Assembly: GCF_035818615.1 (NCBI RefSeq)
Contig: NZ_JAYKZY010000001.1
Span: 102,501 to 166,500, forward strand
From: Sphingobium sp. CR2-8
Lineage (GTDB): Bacteria; Pseudomonadota; Alphaproteobacteria; Sphingomonadales; Sphingomonadaceae
Length of the DNA: 64,000 nucleotides
Direction: 5' to 3'
Position 1 is the first letter of the stretch. The number at the start of each line of letters is the position of its first letter. The notes under the pieces are model-generated. The model saw only the letters and a program-made list of their open reading frames with translations, made no database searches and was not told the origin of the DNA. The position numbers were made by a program, and so were the translations under genes. Below, piece after piece: positions 8,743 through 18,406 of this stretch.

Positions 8743-11520
8743 ATGAGCGCCATCATGCGAGCCCATGATTGGAACGTATCGAACTTAGGTCCCCCTGATC
8801 GATGGCCCGAGGAGCTCAAAGCGTCGCTACGGCTCATGCTCCTGTCTCGGTTTGAGATGTGGCTTGGCTGGGGAGATGATCTGACCTTCTTCTACAATGA
8901 CGCCTATATTCCCACCCTAGGGTCCAAGCATCCAACAGCGCTGGGTCGGCCCATGTCACAGGTATGGAAGGAAGTCTTTGAGGACGTCCGGGATCGCATC
9001 GTCTCAGTCATGCAAGATGGGGTTGCGACCTGGGACGAACAGTTGCTTCTCCTCCTTGAGCGCAACGGCTATCCTGAAGAGACGTATCACACATTTTCAT
9101 ACCGTCCGCTGATTGGTAGTGGCGGCGCTGTCGAAGGCCTGATGTGCGTCGTTCGCGAGGAGACCGACAGGGTCATTAGCGAACGGCGCATCAAGCAATT
9201 GAATGATCTGGCCGCCGCGTTGCTCCGATCGCAAAGTCGATCGGATGTTATCGACTCCGTTCGCGCCGAGTTTGGTAAGGAAAGCCGAGACTTTCCGTTC
9301 GCCAACCTCCAATTGTTCGATTTACCAGACAGCCCCTATCCCGCCATGGGAAAAGCGACGCCTTGGCCAGTAACGGCCATTCAACCAGGCGAAAAGCAGG
9401 CTGTGGTCGCACTGGAACATGCCTCGCAGGATTTCCCGACCGGACCGTGGGAGATACCGCCACGTGATGCGTTGATGGTCGCGGTGGAACAGACTGGCGA
9501 AGCCCAAGCCATCGGCGCTCTCGTCCTGGGCTTAAACCCGTACCGCTTGCTCGATGCAGCAACCCGCGATTTCGCCAACCTGATCGCCGCGCAGATCGCA
9601 GGTGCGCTGGCCACCATTGATGCCATTTCGGCCCAACGACGCGACCGCGATCGACTGTGGTCGCTTAGTCAGGACCTGATGCTGGTTTGCAACTTTGATG
9701 GCGTCATTCGCTCGGTAAACCCGTCAGCGACCCGGCTCCTGGGGTGGCAAGAGGATGAGATGGTTGGACAGGTCCTTGCCGATTTCGTCCATCCCGACGA
9801 TTTATCTGCCACCATCAGAGAAGTCGAAAAGCTGGCGCAGGGCGTGACGACCCTTTTGTTTGAGAACCGCTATCGCTGCCGGGACGGTAGCTATCGATTG
9901 CTCGACTGGAACGCGGTGCCGGACGCGGGCCGTATTCACGCTATGGCACGCGATATAACTCAGGAGCGCCAACTCGCCCGTGATCGCGAGCGGATTTGGG
10001 CGCTCTCTCCGATCGTCAAGGTGGTGGCGACGACCCAGGGCATTATCAAGGCCGTCAATCCATCCTGGACGAAGACGCTGGGGTGGGGTGAAGCTGATGC
10101 GGTCGGCCGCAACATTCTGGAGTTTGTAGCGCAGGAGCAAGGCGCCGCGCAGCAGCGGTTAGCGAAACTGTCTGAACCCAACGCTGCTGTAGTCGAGTCA
10201 CAAAGCGTTTTTCGCGCAAAGGATGGCAGCCATCGTCGCTTCGCCTGGACCACCGTTCCAGAAGCCGGCATGGTCTATCTATTCGGCCGCGATATCACCG
10301 TAGAGACTGAAGCGGCCGAAGCCCTTATCGCGACAGAAGAAGCTTTGCGCCAAAGCCAGAAGATGGAGGCGGTAGGGCAGTTGACCGGTGGCATTGCCCA
10401 TGATTTCAACAATCTTCTGGCAGGGGTTCTCGGCAATCTGGAATTGCTGGAACTGCGTATTTCCTAGGGTCGCCTGGAGGCGATCGGTCGCCATCTCGAA
10501 ACCGCACAGGGCGCTGCAAAGCGGGCCGCCGCGTTAACGCAGCGACTGCTTGCCTTTTCGCGCCGACAGACGCTGGATCCAACAGCCGTCAATGCAAACC
10601 GTCTAATTTCTGGCCTGGAAGACCTCATACGCCGCACCGTAGGGTCTTCCATAGAGATTGAAGTGGTTGGATCGGGCGGATTGTGGATGACGTTGGTCGA
10701 TCGCTACCAGCTTGAAAATGCCCTTTTGAACCTATGCATCAATGCGCGAGATGCGATGCCGGATGGCGGACGCCTGACGATTGAAACAGCCAATAAGTGG
10801 CTGGACGACCGTATGGCCCGCGAACGCGAGCTACCCCCTGGCTAATATGTGTCGCTATGCGTGAGTGACACTGGGACAGGTATGACGCCCGACGTGATCG
10901 CCCGCGCTTTTGATCCGTTCTTCACGACCAAGCCGCTCGGCGAAGGCACAGGCCTTGGTCTTTCGATGATCTATGGCTTCGTGCGACAGTCGGGCGGGCA
11001 GGTAAGGATTTATTCGGAGGTCGGCGAAGGAACGACCATGTGCCTCTACCTTCCAAGGCATCTGGGCCCGGCAACCGAGATCGAACAGGAGTTGCGGCCG
11101 ACGCAGCTTGACGCTGGGGGGCATGGCGAAACCGTGCTGGTCATCGATGACGAGGCCTCCGTTCGCTCGCTCATCGTCGATGTTCTTACGGACGGTGGAT
11201 ATCACGTCATTGAAGCTGCAGATGGTCCCAGCGGTCTAAAGGTGCTTCAGTCTGATCTACGCATAGACCTTCTCATCACGGATGTGGGTTTGCCTGGGGG
11301 AATGAATGGCCGTCAGGTTGCAGATGCCGGCCGGGTGGGCCGTCCCAAGCTCAAGATCTTGTTCATCACCGGCTATGCGGAAAATGCCGTCATCGGCAAT
11401 GGATTGCTGGAGCATGATATGCACGTGATCACAAAGCCCTTCGGTATCGAAGCCATCGCCAACAAGGTTCGTGGGATGATAGACGAAGGTGACAGATTAA
11501 GTCGAAAGAATGGCAGCTGA
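8743..11520 (+). pseudogene. Hybrid sensor histidine kinase with two in-frame stop codons
   Basis: One continuous frame of about 925 codons encodes PAS-type and GAF-type sensing segments (about residues 1-300), two further PAS domains (about 300-520) and the phospho-acceptor box [11 protein letters not shown] (near 10390). An HATPase domain ([25 protein letters not shown]) and a C-terminal receiver domain (VLVIDDEA, LLITDVGLPG, ITKPF) follow. TAG at 10465-10467 and TAA at 10843-10845 interrupt it without any frameshift. Start ATG 8743 is chosen from homology ([13 protein letters not shown]); an upstream extension overlaps csbD and is rejected. As read it would lack the ATPase and receiver parts, so it is most likely decayed. 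Confidence 0.85.
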
Positions 11521-11651
11521 TCAGCCGTCGGCCAATCTGGCCCTTGAAGCGACCGCCTGGCGCGTGCCTTCCGGCCTTTGATTTTGCCGCTGGCGGAACC
11601 GGCAACATCGTCGCGCAGTTAGCAGCCCACCTGTAGGAGAGGTGTGCTAGG

Positions 11652-11864
11652 ATGGAAGAGAAAAGAAAAGGTCAGAATCCGGAGGTAGAGCAGCGCGCAG
11701 CCGCGAAGGGCGGGCTCTATGAGCAAGCTGCGCCAAAATCCGACGCTCCATTATCTGATAAGGAACGGGCCATGATCGAGGCTGCGCGTGAGCGCGCAGA
11801 TCGCGATCGAGCCGCGTTGCGGGCGGCCGGGCATGGCGATCATCAGGGCGAAGAAGGATTTTGA
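11652..11864 (+). CDS. Small charged hypothetical protein (70 aa)
   Basis: The 70-aa, highly charged protein (MEEKRKGQNPEVEQRAAAKGG...) has no signal peptide or membrane segment and is probably largely disordered or helical. GGAGAGG lies about 10 bases upstream of the ATG. A near-match to the EcfG promoter lies upstream (GGAAC then GTT with an 18-base gap instead of 17), which is weak. Such short proteins are common next to stress genes in sphingomonads. I do not recognise a domain. Confidence 0.6.
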   Translation: MEEKRKGQNPEVEQRAAAKGGLYEQAAPKSDAPLSDKERAMIEAARERADRDRAALRAAGHGDHQGEEGF

Positions 11865-11916
11865 GCCGGCTTGCTGTCGGGCCTGCTCCGGTCTATTTTC
11901 GCGCGGCGGTGGGGCA

Positions 11917-14900
11917 ATGAGCGTGTCTCGGGGAATTGGCGAGACCGCACTCATGCTGCTTGATGCGCTGCGGGAAGGCGATTTGCTTTATCTGGCCGAT
12001 GACGAGCAGGACGCCGAATTGGTGGCATGTGCTCTTATGTCCTTTGCACCTGATAATCATGTCGTCTTCTTGCCATTGAGCGACACCTTGCCGGGCGACA
12101 GCGCGCGTGCGTCCCCTTCCAACATCGGGAAACGTGTTGCTGCCTTGCGGCATCTGCGGCGGCTTGCAGAGGACCCCAAGCGCCGTCCTCTTGCAACCAT
12201 CATAAGCGGCGAAGGGGCCGCGCGGCTTTATGCGGACCCTGCTGCCTTCGACGCCGCGCCCCCCAGCCTGCGGGTTGGCGAACCGATCGATCCGACCAAC
12301 TTCGCCGCTGAAATGGAAAGGCTGGGTTATATCGCCGACGATCGCGTAGATGAACCCGGCGAAGTGGCGGTGCGCGGCGAGGTCATCGATATCTTTCCGG
12401 CCGATGCCGGGCTGCCGGCGCGGATCGATATCGCCGATGGGCGCGTCGTCGGTATCCGCCGCTATGATCCAATCACGCAGCGTACGCAGGAGCCGTGCGA
12501 GATGCTGGAGATTGGTCGCGCGGCCGAACCAGAGTCGGAGCGGAAAGTCACCATATTAGCCCACCTGCGGCCAGGGCGACTTTACGTCTCGGCAAAGGCC
12601 GAGCAGCGTCGCGCACGCTTCATTCGCCTGGCCACCGACGCCACCAGCAAAGCCGGTTCAGCGATTGATGCCGCATCCCAGTCACTATGGGCAAAGGATC
12701 TTGCAGCCTGGCGTTCAGGTGATCCGGCAGATTTCGCGGTATCGCCGATTCTACGCTTTGCGGAGCAGCGCTCACCCCTATCAGCACTGAAGCGCTTTGC
12801 GGCACCGCATTTACAGCAGGGTAAACGCCTGCTGCTTGTTGGCAGCGAGCGGGACGTCCGTTTTCTCCGGCCCAAGATCGCCAAGACATTCAAAGCCGCG
12901 CTCGAGGCCGTCGATTCGGTCGCGGCTGTCGATACGCTTGCGCCGGGCGCGATAGCTGCGCTGGTTGCGCCGATCGACCGGGGCGCTGTTGGCAGTGAGC
13001 TGATGATGATTGCTGCCGCCGATCTGCTGGGTAGCCGGGCGATCATAGGCTCAGCGCAAAACAGCGTGGCCGCCGGGCTTGCCCAGGCGGGCGGCGACAT
13101 TCGTGCAGGCGATCTGATCGTGCATGAGGATCATGGGGTCGCGCGCGTGCTGGGCCTCGAGCCGGTTGCCGGTAATACCGACGCGGAACTGATCGCGCTT
13201 GAATATGCCAATGGTGCCCGGCGGCTCGTTCCGTGCCAGGAGGCGGGCCTTTTATGGCGTTATGGCGCTGATGGCGATGCGGTGCGGCTCGACAAGCTGG
13301 ATGGATCGACCTGGGAAAAGCGGCGCGGGGCGATTGACGAGGCGGTGGCCCAAAGCGCGCGCGATCTTCTTCGATTGGCGCGGGAGAGGGCCGATGTCAA
13401 AGCCGCCGTCATAGAACCTGACAGCGCTGCTTATGAACGATTCGTGGCCAGCTTCCCTTTCAACGAAACGGCGGATCAGGCGCGGGCGATCCAGGCGGTA
13501 AGGGACGACCTGGCCAGCGGACGGCCGATGGATCGCCTGGTGATCGGCGATGTCGGCTATGGCAAGACGGAGGTCGCCCTGCGTGCCGCCGCGCTTGCCG
13601 CCCTTGCAGGCTATCAAGTCATTTTGGCCGCGCCCACGACGGTTCTCGTTCGGCAACATATCGAAACGTTCCAGCGACGCTTTGCCGATACGGGCGTGGT
13701 CGTCGCTGGCCTGTCGCGCCTGTCGAGTGCGGCGGAGAAGAAGGCGGCGAAGGCCGGGCTGGCGGACGGGTCCATCGGTATCTTCATCGGCACGGCTGCG
13801 GTGATGGCGAAGGATATACGCTATGCCCGATTGGGGCTTGTCATCATCGACGAAGAACAGCGCTTCGGCGCGGCCGATAAGGCACGGCTGCGGGGATGCG
13901 CCGACCTTCATCTGCTGGCGATGAGCGCGACGCCCATCCCCCGGACGTTGCACCGTGCGATGATCGGCCTGCAACAGATGTCGGTGATCGCGACGCCGCC
14001 CGCCCGTCGCCAGCCGATCCGGACGAGCCTTGCCAGCCCCGACGATATGATGATCAGGACGGCGCTTCTGCGTGAACGGTCGCGTGGGGGACAGAGCTTT
14101 GTCGTCGTGCCCCGTATCGAAGATCTCGCGCCCCTGGCCGAACGGCTGGCGCGGATCGTGCCGGACCTCGCGCTGATTGAAGCGCATGGCAAGATGCCGG
14201 TGGCCGCCATCGACGACGCCATGGTCCGCTTTGGCGGTGGCGAAGGCGATGTCCTGCTCGCGACCAACATCATCGAGGCGGGGTTGGACGTGCCGCGCGC
14301 CAACACGATGATTGTCTGGCGCGCCGACCGCTTCGGCCTTGCCCAGCTTCATCAGTTGCGCGGGCGGGTGGGCCGCGGCAATCGCCGGGGTCAGGTCATT
14401 TTGCTGACCGAAGCGGGAGAGATTGCCGAACGTACGATGAAGCGGCTGCGCACGCTGGCGACCTATGACCGGCTGGGTGCGGGCTTTGCAATCAGCGCAG
14501 CCGATCTCGATCAACGGGGCGCTGGCGATCCGCTGGCCGACACGCAGGCGGGGCATATGAAGCTGATCGGGGTCGACCTCTATCAGCATCTGTTCGAAGC
14601 AGCGTTGAAAGAGGCGCGGGGCGAAGATGCTGGACTGTGGACACCCGAACTCAACCTGGGCATCGCGGGCGGCTTGCCATCGGACTGGATTCCCGATCCC
14701 GACGTCCGCCTGGGTCTCTATGTCAGGCTTTCGCGGCTTGTCGATGAAGCTGCCCTCAGCGCTTTGGAGGAGGAAATGGCGGATAGATTTGGTCCGCTGC
14801 CCTCCGCTGCCGAACGTCTGATCGATGCCAACAGAATTGCTATTCTCGCGCGGGTGGCCGGAATTGCACGCGTCGATGCAGGCCCGGCCGCGATAGCGCT

Positions 14901-15042
14901 GACGCCGCGTAGAGCCGCGCGAGATATTGGCAAATGTGCTGAGCTTTCCAAAAAAGACGGCCGCTGGCTTTTGAAGGAGCAGACCGACGACACTGATCGG
15001 CTTGCAAGAGTGACCAGCCTGCTCGAAAGCATAGGCGCTTAG
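11917..15042 (+). CDS. Mfd-like helicase (transcription-repair coupling factor paralogue)
   Basis: The 1,041-aa protein has the Mfd domain order. An N-terminal UvrB-like region (about 1-380) is followed by a CarD/RID-type RNA-polymerase interaction segment (GDLIVHEDHGVARVLGLE, about 400-470). The two-lobe helicase has GDVGYGKTEV (about 545), DEEQRFG (about 645), SATPIPRTL and QLRGRVGRG, with a C-terminal TRCF domain. It is about 100 residues shorter than canonical Mfd, mainly in the N-terminal half. The ATG at 11917 follows GGTGGGG; an earlier in-frame start at 11788 overlaps the upstream gene. A true Mfd is usually encoded elsewhere, so this is probably a second copy with a specialised role, which is inference. 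Confidence 0.88.
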   Translation: MSVSRGIGETALMLLDALREGDLLYLADDEQDAELVACALMSFAPDNHVVFLPLSDTLPGDSARASPSNIGKRVAALRHLRRLAEDPKRRPLATIISGEGAARLYADPAAFDAAPPSLRVGEPIDPTNFAAEMERLGYIADDRVDEPGEVAVRGEVIDIFPADAGLPARIDIADGRVVGIRRYDPITQRTQEPCEMLEIGRAAEPESERKVTILAHLRPGRLYVSAKAEQRRARFIRLATDATSKAGSAIDAASQSLWAKDLAAWRSGDPADFAVSPILRFAEQRSPLSALKRFAAPHLQQGKRLLLVGSERDVRFLRPKIAKTFKAALEAVDSVAAVDTLAPGAIAALVAPIDRGAVGSELMMIAAADLLGSRAIIGSAQNSVAAGLAQAGGDIRAGDLIVHEDHGVARVLGLEPVAGNTDAELIALEYANGARRLVPCQEAGLLWRYGADGDAVRLDKLDGSTWEKRRGAIDEAVAQSARDLLRLARERADVKAAVIEPDSAAYERFVASFPFNETADQARAIQAVRDDLASGRPMDRLVIGDVGYGKTEVALRAAALAALAGYQVILAAPTTVLVRQHIETFQRRFADTGVVVAGLSRLSSAAEKKAAKAGLADGSIGIFIGTAAVMAKDIRYARLGLVIIDEEQRFGAADKARLRGCADLHLLAMSATPIPRTLHRAMIGLQQMSVIATPPARRQPIRTSLASPDDMMIRTALLRERSRGGQSFVVVPRIEDLAPLAERLARIVPDLALIEAHGKMPVAAIDDAMVRFGGGEGDVLLATNIIEAGLDVPRANTMIVWRADRFGLAQLHQLRGRVGRGNRRGQVILLTEAGEIAERTMKRLRTLATYDRLGAGFAISAADLDQRGAGDPLADTQAGHMKLIGVDLYQHLFEAALKEARGEDAGLWTPELNLGIAGGLPSDWIPDPDVRLGLYVRLSRLVDEAALSALEEEMADRFGPLPSAAERLIDANRIAILARVAGIARVDAGPAAIALTPRRAARDIGKCAELSKKDGRWLLKEQTDDTDRLARVTSLLESIGA

Positions 15043-15124
15043 CGGAACTTATGTCCGGTGATTGCGTCGATCGGCATGAACTGAGGCGCGGGAATTTTCG
15101 GACGATTAAGAGGGGGGATTCCAT

Positions 15125-15895
15125 ATGAAGATAGCGGTGGTCACTGGCGGTGCTCAGGGCATCGGCAAAGGTATCACCCAGACATTATTGGCGCAGGGCT
15201 GGAGAGTAGCGGTGCTGGACCAGGATGCCGAAGCAGTGCGCGATCTTTCCAATGAGATGCCGACCGACAAGCTTATTGCGATCCGGGCAGACGTTGCCAG
15301 CGAGCGCGACGTCGAAAAGGCGTTCGATAAAATTACGGACTGGACCAACGCTACGGAAGAGGCGCAGGGTATCGATCTGCTCGTCTCCAATGCGGGCCTT
15401 GCCAATCCGGTCAGCGGTCCGATCGAAAAACTGGAGCTAAAGAAATGGCAGGCGTGGCAGGACAGCCATGTGACGGGTGCTTTTCTGATGGTGCGCGCTG
15501 CCGTCCCGCTCCTGCGCCAGCGTAAAGGCGTAATTGTGGTCATGGCGTCGACCCGCGCGGTCCAATCGGAACCCGATACGGAGGCCTATGCTGCGGCCAA
15601 AGGCGCGCTCTGCGCCTTGACCCATGCGCTGGCGATCAGTCTTGGCCCCGACATCCGCGTCAATGCTATCCTACCCGGCTGGATTGAAAGCCGCCCTTGG
15701 GCCAAAGCAGAGGTGCGCGAAGCGGTGGAGCATCGCGCGATCGACCGGGATCAGCATCCGGTCGGCCGCGTCGGCGAACCGTCCGACATCGCGGCGACCG
15801 TCCTGTTTCTGGCGTCCGAAGGTGCGGGGTTCATCACGGGGCAGCAGATCGCCGTCGATGGCGGCATGACCCGAAAGATGATCTACGCGCATTGA
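15125..15895 (+). CDS. SDR family oxidoreductase
   Basis: The 256-aa classical short-chain dehydrogenase has TGGAQGIGKG (residues 7-16) for NAD(P) binding, SNAGLANP after beta-4, and the catalytic Tyr/Lys in EAYAAAKGAL (Tyr about 158, Lys about 162). A typical C-terminal segment FLASEGAGFITGQQIAVDGG follows. GGGGGATTCCAT precedes the ATG. Length is normal. Substrate cannot be read from sequence. It stands alone between the helicase and a broken inositol-phosphatase gene on the other strand. Confidence 0.92.
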   Translation: MKIAVVTGGAQGIGKGITQTLLAQGWRVAVLDQDAEAVRDLSNEMPTDKLIAIRADVASERDVEKAFDKITDWTNATEEAQGIDLLVSNAGLANPVSGPIEKLELKKWQAWQDSHVTGAFLMVRAAVPLLRQRKGVIVVMASTRAVQSEPDTEAYAAAKGALCALTHALAISLGPDIRVNAILPGWIESRPWAKAEVREAVEHRAIDRDQHPVGRVGEPSDIAATVLFLASEGAGFITGQQIAVDGGMTRKMIYAH

Positions 15896-15902
15896 CGGTT
15901 AT

Positions 15903-16475
15903 CTATATCCGGCGGTTTTGGTCCTGCGCTTCAGCGCGCTGGATGTCGGTCATGCGAGCGGCATCCTCAGGCGTTCCAAGGATCAATGGACGCCGCCATT
16001 GCGCCATCTGCGCTAGTTGGTCGCCAAAGCTTGTGAATGGCGACCAATCGCCGTCTTCCTCCTGAAACACCCAAGCGCCAGATGCGTGCGCTAGGGCTAT
16101 TCCCCCAGCGACATCCCAGATGTTAGGTGTCGCGAACCTGGCGACTTGCAGAAGGCCTGACGCCACGAACGCACATTCGATCGCGGCTGCTCCTGTCTTG
16201 CCCCCATCCCACGGACCCGCGCTAGACTGGCGATGCGGATAGCCCGCCGTTTGCGAACGGCGGGGTTGGGCATGCGTGAGACCTGTTCGCCCTCAAACCG
16301 CAAACCCGCGCCGCTGCCGTCATGATAGACGCCAGGCGTAAGTAAATGACTTGTGCTGCACCATAATGCGCTAACGACAGGAACGCCCCGGTATACGACG
16401 CGCACGGATGACGCAAATAGCGGGAAGCCGTTGATGAAGTTGCTTATCCCATCGATCGGGCGGCGATCGCCATTT
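15903..16475 (-). pseudogene. Inositol monophosphatase family protein, truncated and frameshifted
   Basis: The metal-binding core P-I-D-G followed by ISNFINGFP is readable at about 16420-16475, then LYRGV-like sequence and STSHLLTPGVYHDG. A shift near 16215-16235 moves the frame to WDGGKTGAAAIECAF, RFATPNIWDVAGGIALA and a normal stop at 15903. The N-terminal 80-90 residues of the family are missing. Immediately upstream, in another frame, lies the N-terminus of a diacylglycerol-kinase-like protein. The gene is therefore a deletion scar. Confidence 0.78.
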
Positions 16476-16623
16476 CCATGCCGCTCATTCCGGATCGAAT
16501 ATCGTCCCGGCCATGTCTACAATAGCGAATGGCGAAGCCGGCCTGTTCCAATTGACCGATGAGCGACCGGATCGGCTCGGGCTTTGTTCCCGCATTGGGG
16601 CTATGGACCAAGAGCGCCTTCAT
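16444..16623 (-). pseudogene. Diacylglycerol-kinase-like protein, N-terminal fragment
   Basis: The ATG at 16623 opens MKALLVHSPNAGTKPEPI, the typical first strand of the DAGK catalytic domain. The frame continues to SGMEMAIAA, where the family has a GGDGT motif. Here it runs into the inositol monophosphatase IDGISN coding sequence in a different frame and stops after 59 codons. The short identity GATGG between GGDGT and IDG codons is a plausible microhomology junction. The product would lack the ATP-binding loop and be inactive. Confidence 0.72.
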
Positions 16624-16669
16624 CCGAAATATCTGCTATTCAACCTAGATCGCGTCGCCAACATACCGA

Positions 16670-16960
16670 TCATAGTTTCGCCCCAAATTCTTCCAAAGCG
16701 GCCGTAACGACTTCGACCTTTGCATCATCCTGCAAATCGATCGAAACCATGATGCCGCCAGTAAGAGGAACATCATCCCTTTCGTCCTGATCGACCGTCT
16801 CGCTATCTGCGCCTCCAATCCGATTGCCTGCGCTGTTGTCCGGTCCGGATGCAGTCACGAAAATATCGGTTCGCTCAATGCCGATTTCTTGGACCAGTCG
16901 TTCCACGGCCATGTCCGCCTGGTCCCGCCTATCGAATGTGCCTGTCAATGTGGTGCTCAT
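16670..16960 (-). CDS. Conserved small protein, general-stress-like (96 aa)
   Basis: The 96-aa acidic protein begins MSTTLTGTFDRRDQADMAVERL. It has the alternating strand-helix pattern of a ferredoxin-like fold seen in YflT/GSP17M-type stress proteins (FDRRDQADMAVERLVQEIGIERTDIFV, then VSIDLQDDAKVEVVTAALEEFGA). AAAGGATC lies just before the ATG. It is 13 bp downstream of the next minus-strand gene, so the two are probably co-transcribed. The fold assignment is by pattern only. Confidence 0.7.
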   Translation of the reverse strand: MSTTLTGTFDRRDQADMAVERLVQEIGIERTDIFVTASGPDNSAGNRIGGADSETVDQDERDDVPLTGGIMVSIDLQDDAKVEVVTAALEEFGAKL

Positions 16961-16973
16961 GGTGATCCTTTCA

Positions 16974-17189
16974 TCAAGGCTTGGAATCGGCCCGATCAGC
17001 CTCTGGATAATCTTCCGGTTTCACGGTGCCGACAGAGGGGCGGTTCTCGACATTCTCCTGCGACTTGCCGCCGCGTGTGCGGGGATCGGGATCATCGCCA
17101 TTGGCTCGGACATCGCCGACAGGCCCGCGTCGGGGCAATCCGTCCGATCGACCCTTTTCGGGGTCGAGCCCGTTTTCGTTTCCAGGCAT
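16974..17189 (-). CDS. Small disordered hypothetical protein (71 aa)
   Basis: The 71-aa product (MPGNENGLDPEKGRSDGLP...) is rich in Gly, Asp, Pro, Arg and Lys, without hydrophobic segments, so it is probably disordered. AAGGATC precedes the ATG. Tight linkage to the following gene and the composition shared with other stress-associated small sphingomonad proteins support a real gene. The function is unknown. Confidence 0.6.
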   Translation of the reverse strand: MPGNENGLDPEKGRSDGLPRRGPVGDVRANGDDPDPRTRGGKSQENVENRPSVGTVKPEDYPEADRADSKP

Positions 17190-17292
17190 GTTCTTGATCC
17201 TTCCGCAACGCAGTGGCCGGAAGCGATGCCCGGCCTTGGTATGAAGCGCTGATCAGGCGATCGGTTGCATTCTGGCTCTCCCCTTTATTGCC

Positions 17293-17317
17293 GGAACCAC
17301 ATGCCGCATGGACCGTT
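17293..17317 (+). promoter_or_regulatory. Predicted EcfG (general stress sigma) promoter for the DUF3072 gene
   Basis: GGAAC at 17293-17297, exactly 16 bases, then CGTT at 17314-17317 matches the alphaproteobacterial general stress promoter. The DUF3072 start codon is 34 bp downstream. Confidence 0.75.
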
Positions 17318-17351
17318 ATCAATAGAACATATAGCGAACGATGAGGCTGTC

Positions 17352-17579
17352 ATGATCGAACATCTGCATAATCCCAAACTTGATGAGCACCCGGCTTCGA
17401 ACGTTGAGAAGGATCCAGCCAATTGGGTGTCGGGCAATGAACCCATCACTGGTGCGCAGGCATCCTATCTGGCGACATTATGCGAAGAAGCAGGTATGGA
17501 ACTGCCCACCGGCGACCTGACTAAAGCTGACGCATCGCGGCGGATTGATGAATTGAAAGCGAAACTTGGGCGAGAGTGA
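17352..17579 (+). CDS. DUF3072 domain protein (75 aa)
   Basis: The 75-aa protein contains WVSGNEPITGAQASYLATL, followed by LPTGDLTKADASRRIDELK, the core of DUF3072. The helical TGAQxxYLxTL block is the family hallmark. Function is unknown. The ATG at 17352 lies 34 bp after an EcfG-type promoter, which places it in the general stress response. A longer frame from 17265 is rejected because it would begin upstream of the promoter. Confidence 0.85.
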   Translation: MIEHLHNPKLDEHPASNVEKDPANWVSGNEPITGAQASYLATLCEEAGMELPTGDLTKADASRRIDELKAKLGRE

Positions 17580-17824
17580 GAGCTTGACAAATGAATCATC
17601 AGTGATGGTTCGTGACGGAAGTCGCATCACATGATGAAGCTTCCACAAAAGGGCGCAAAGCCTGCCGCAGCATCATGTGCATTCCACCCAAGTTGATATC
17701 GATCAGGCAGATTTTCCAATAGGCTATTGGGCCCATCCCTCCTTCAAGCGTTGTCCGCTCATGCCCAGAGACGGCCTCCGAACGATCGGACACTCCGTGC
17801 GGACATCATAAGAATGGCTGGAGA

Positions 17825-18406
17825 ATGCCCATGACGATGGCGACAGACGATGCCCCACCGACGACATCGAAGTTGAATGAAGAACGCGCGAGCGGGATCG
17901 CGGCAGTGTCCCAATCCAGGGGCGACGACCTGATCGGGCGCTCGGTCACGATCAACCGCCCTCGCGACGAACTCTTTGCCTATTGGCGCGATTTTTCCAA
18001 TCTGCCTTCTTTTATGGACAATGTCGAACGGATCGACATCCTGTCCAATACGACCTCGCATTGGGTGGTAAAGGCTCCGGCGGGACGCACCGTAGAATGG
18101 GACGCGACCATCACGGAGGAGAAGACTGGCGAGTTGATCGCCTGGACTTCCGCAGAAGACGCCGATGTCCCCAACAGCGGGCGCATCGAATTTCGCGATG
18201 CAGGCGTGCGTGGCACCATTGTCACGGCAACCATCGTCTATGATCCGCCCGCAGGTGTGGTGGGCAAGGTGATCGCCAAGCTGTTCCAGCGCGAACCCGC
18301 GATACAGGCGCGACGCGATCTGCGCCGTTTCAAACAATTTATGGAGACGGGGGAGGTCGCAACCGCAGCCTTTACCCGAAAGCAACGCGACGAGGAGAAA
18401 GCCTGA
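17825..18406 (+). CDS. SRPBCC family protein
   Basis: The 193-aa protein has a START/Bet v1-like (SRPBCC) core from about residue 35 ([20 protein letters not shown] through [12 protein letters not shown]). Such folds bind hydrophobic ligands; the members with this [10 protein letters not shown] segment are often encoded beside stress or dehydrogenase genes. GGAGA lies 4-10 bases before the two candidate starts 17825 and 17831. The stop overlaps the start of the following dehydrogenase (TGATG), so they form an operon with the SDR gene after it. Confidence 0.85.
   Translation: MPMTMATDDAPPTTSKLNEERASGIAAVSQSRGDDLIGRSVTINRPRDELFAYWRDFSNLPSFMDNVERIDILSNTTSHWVVKAPAGRTVEWDATITEEKTGELIAWTSAEDADVPNSGRIEFRDAGVRGTIVTATIVYDPPAGVVGKVIAKLFQREPAIQARRDLRRFKQFMETGEVATAAFTRKQRDEEKA

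Noticed and set aside
13252..14589. 445-codon ORF on the minus strand
   Set aside because: Shadow of the Mfd-like helicase; no family features.
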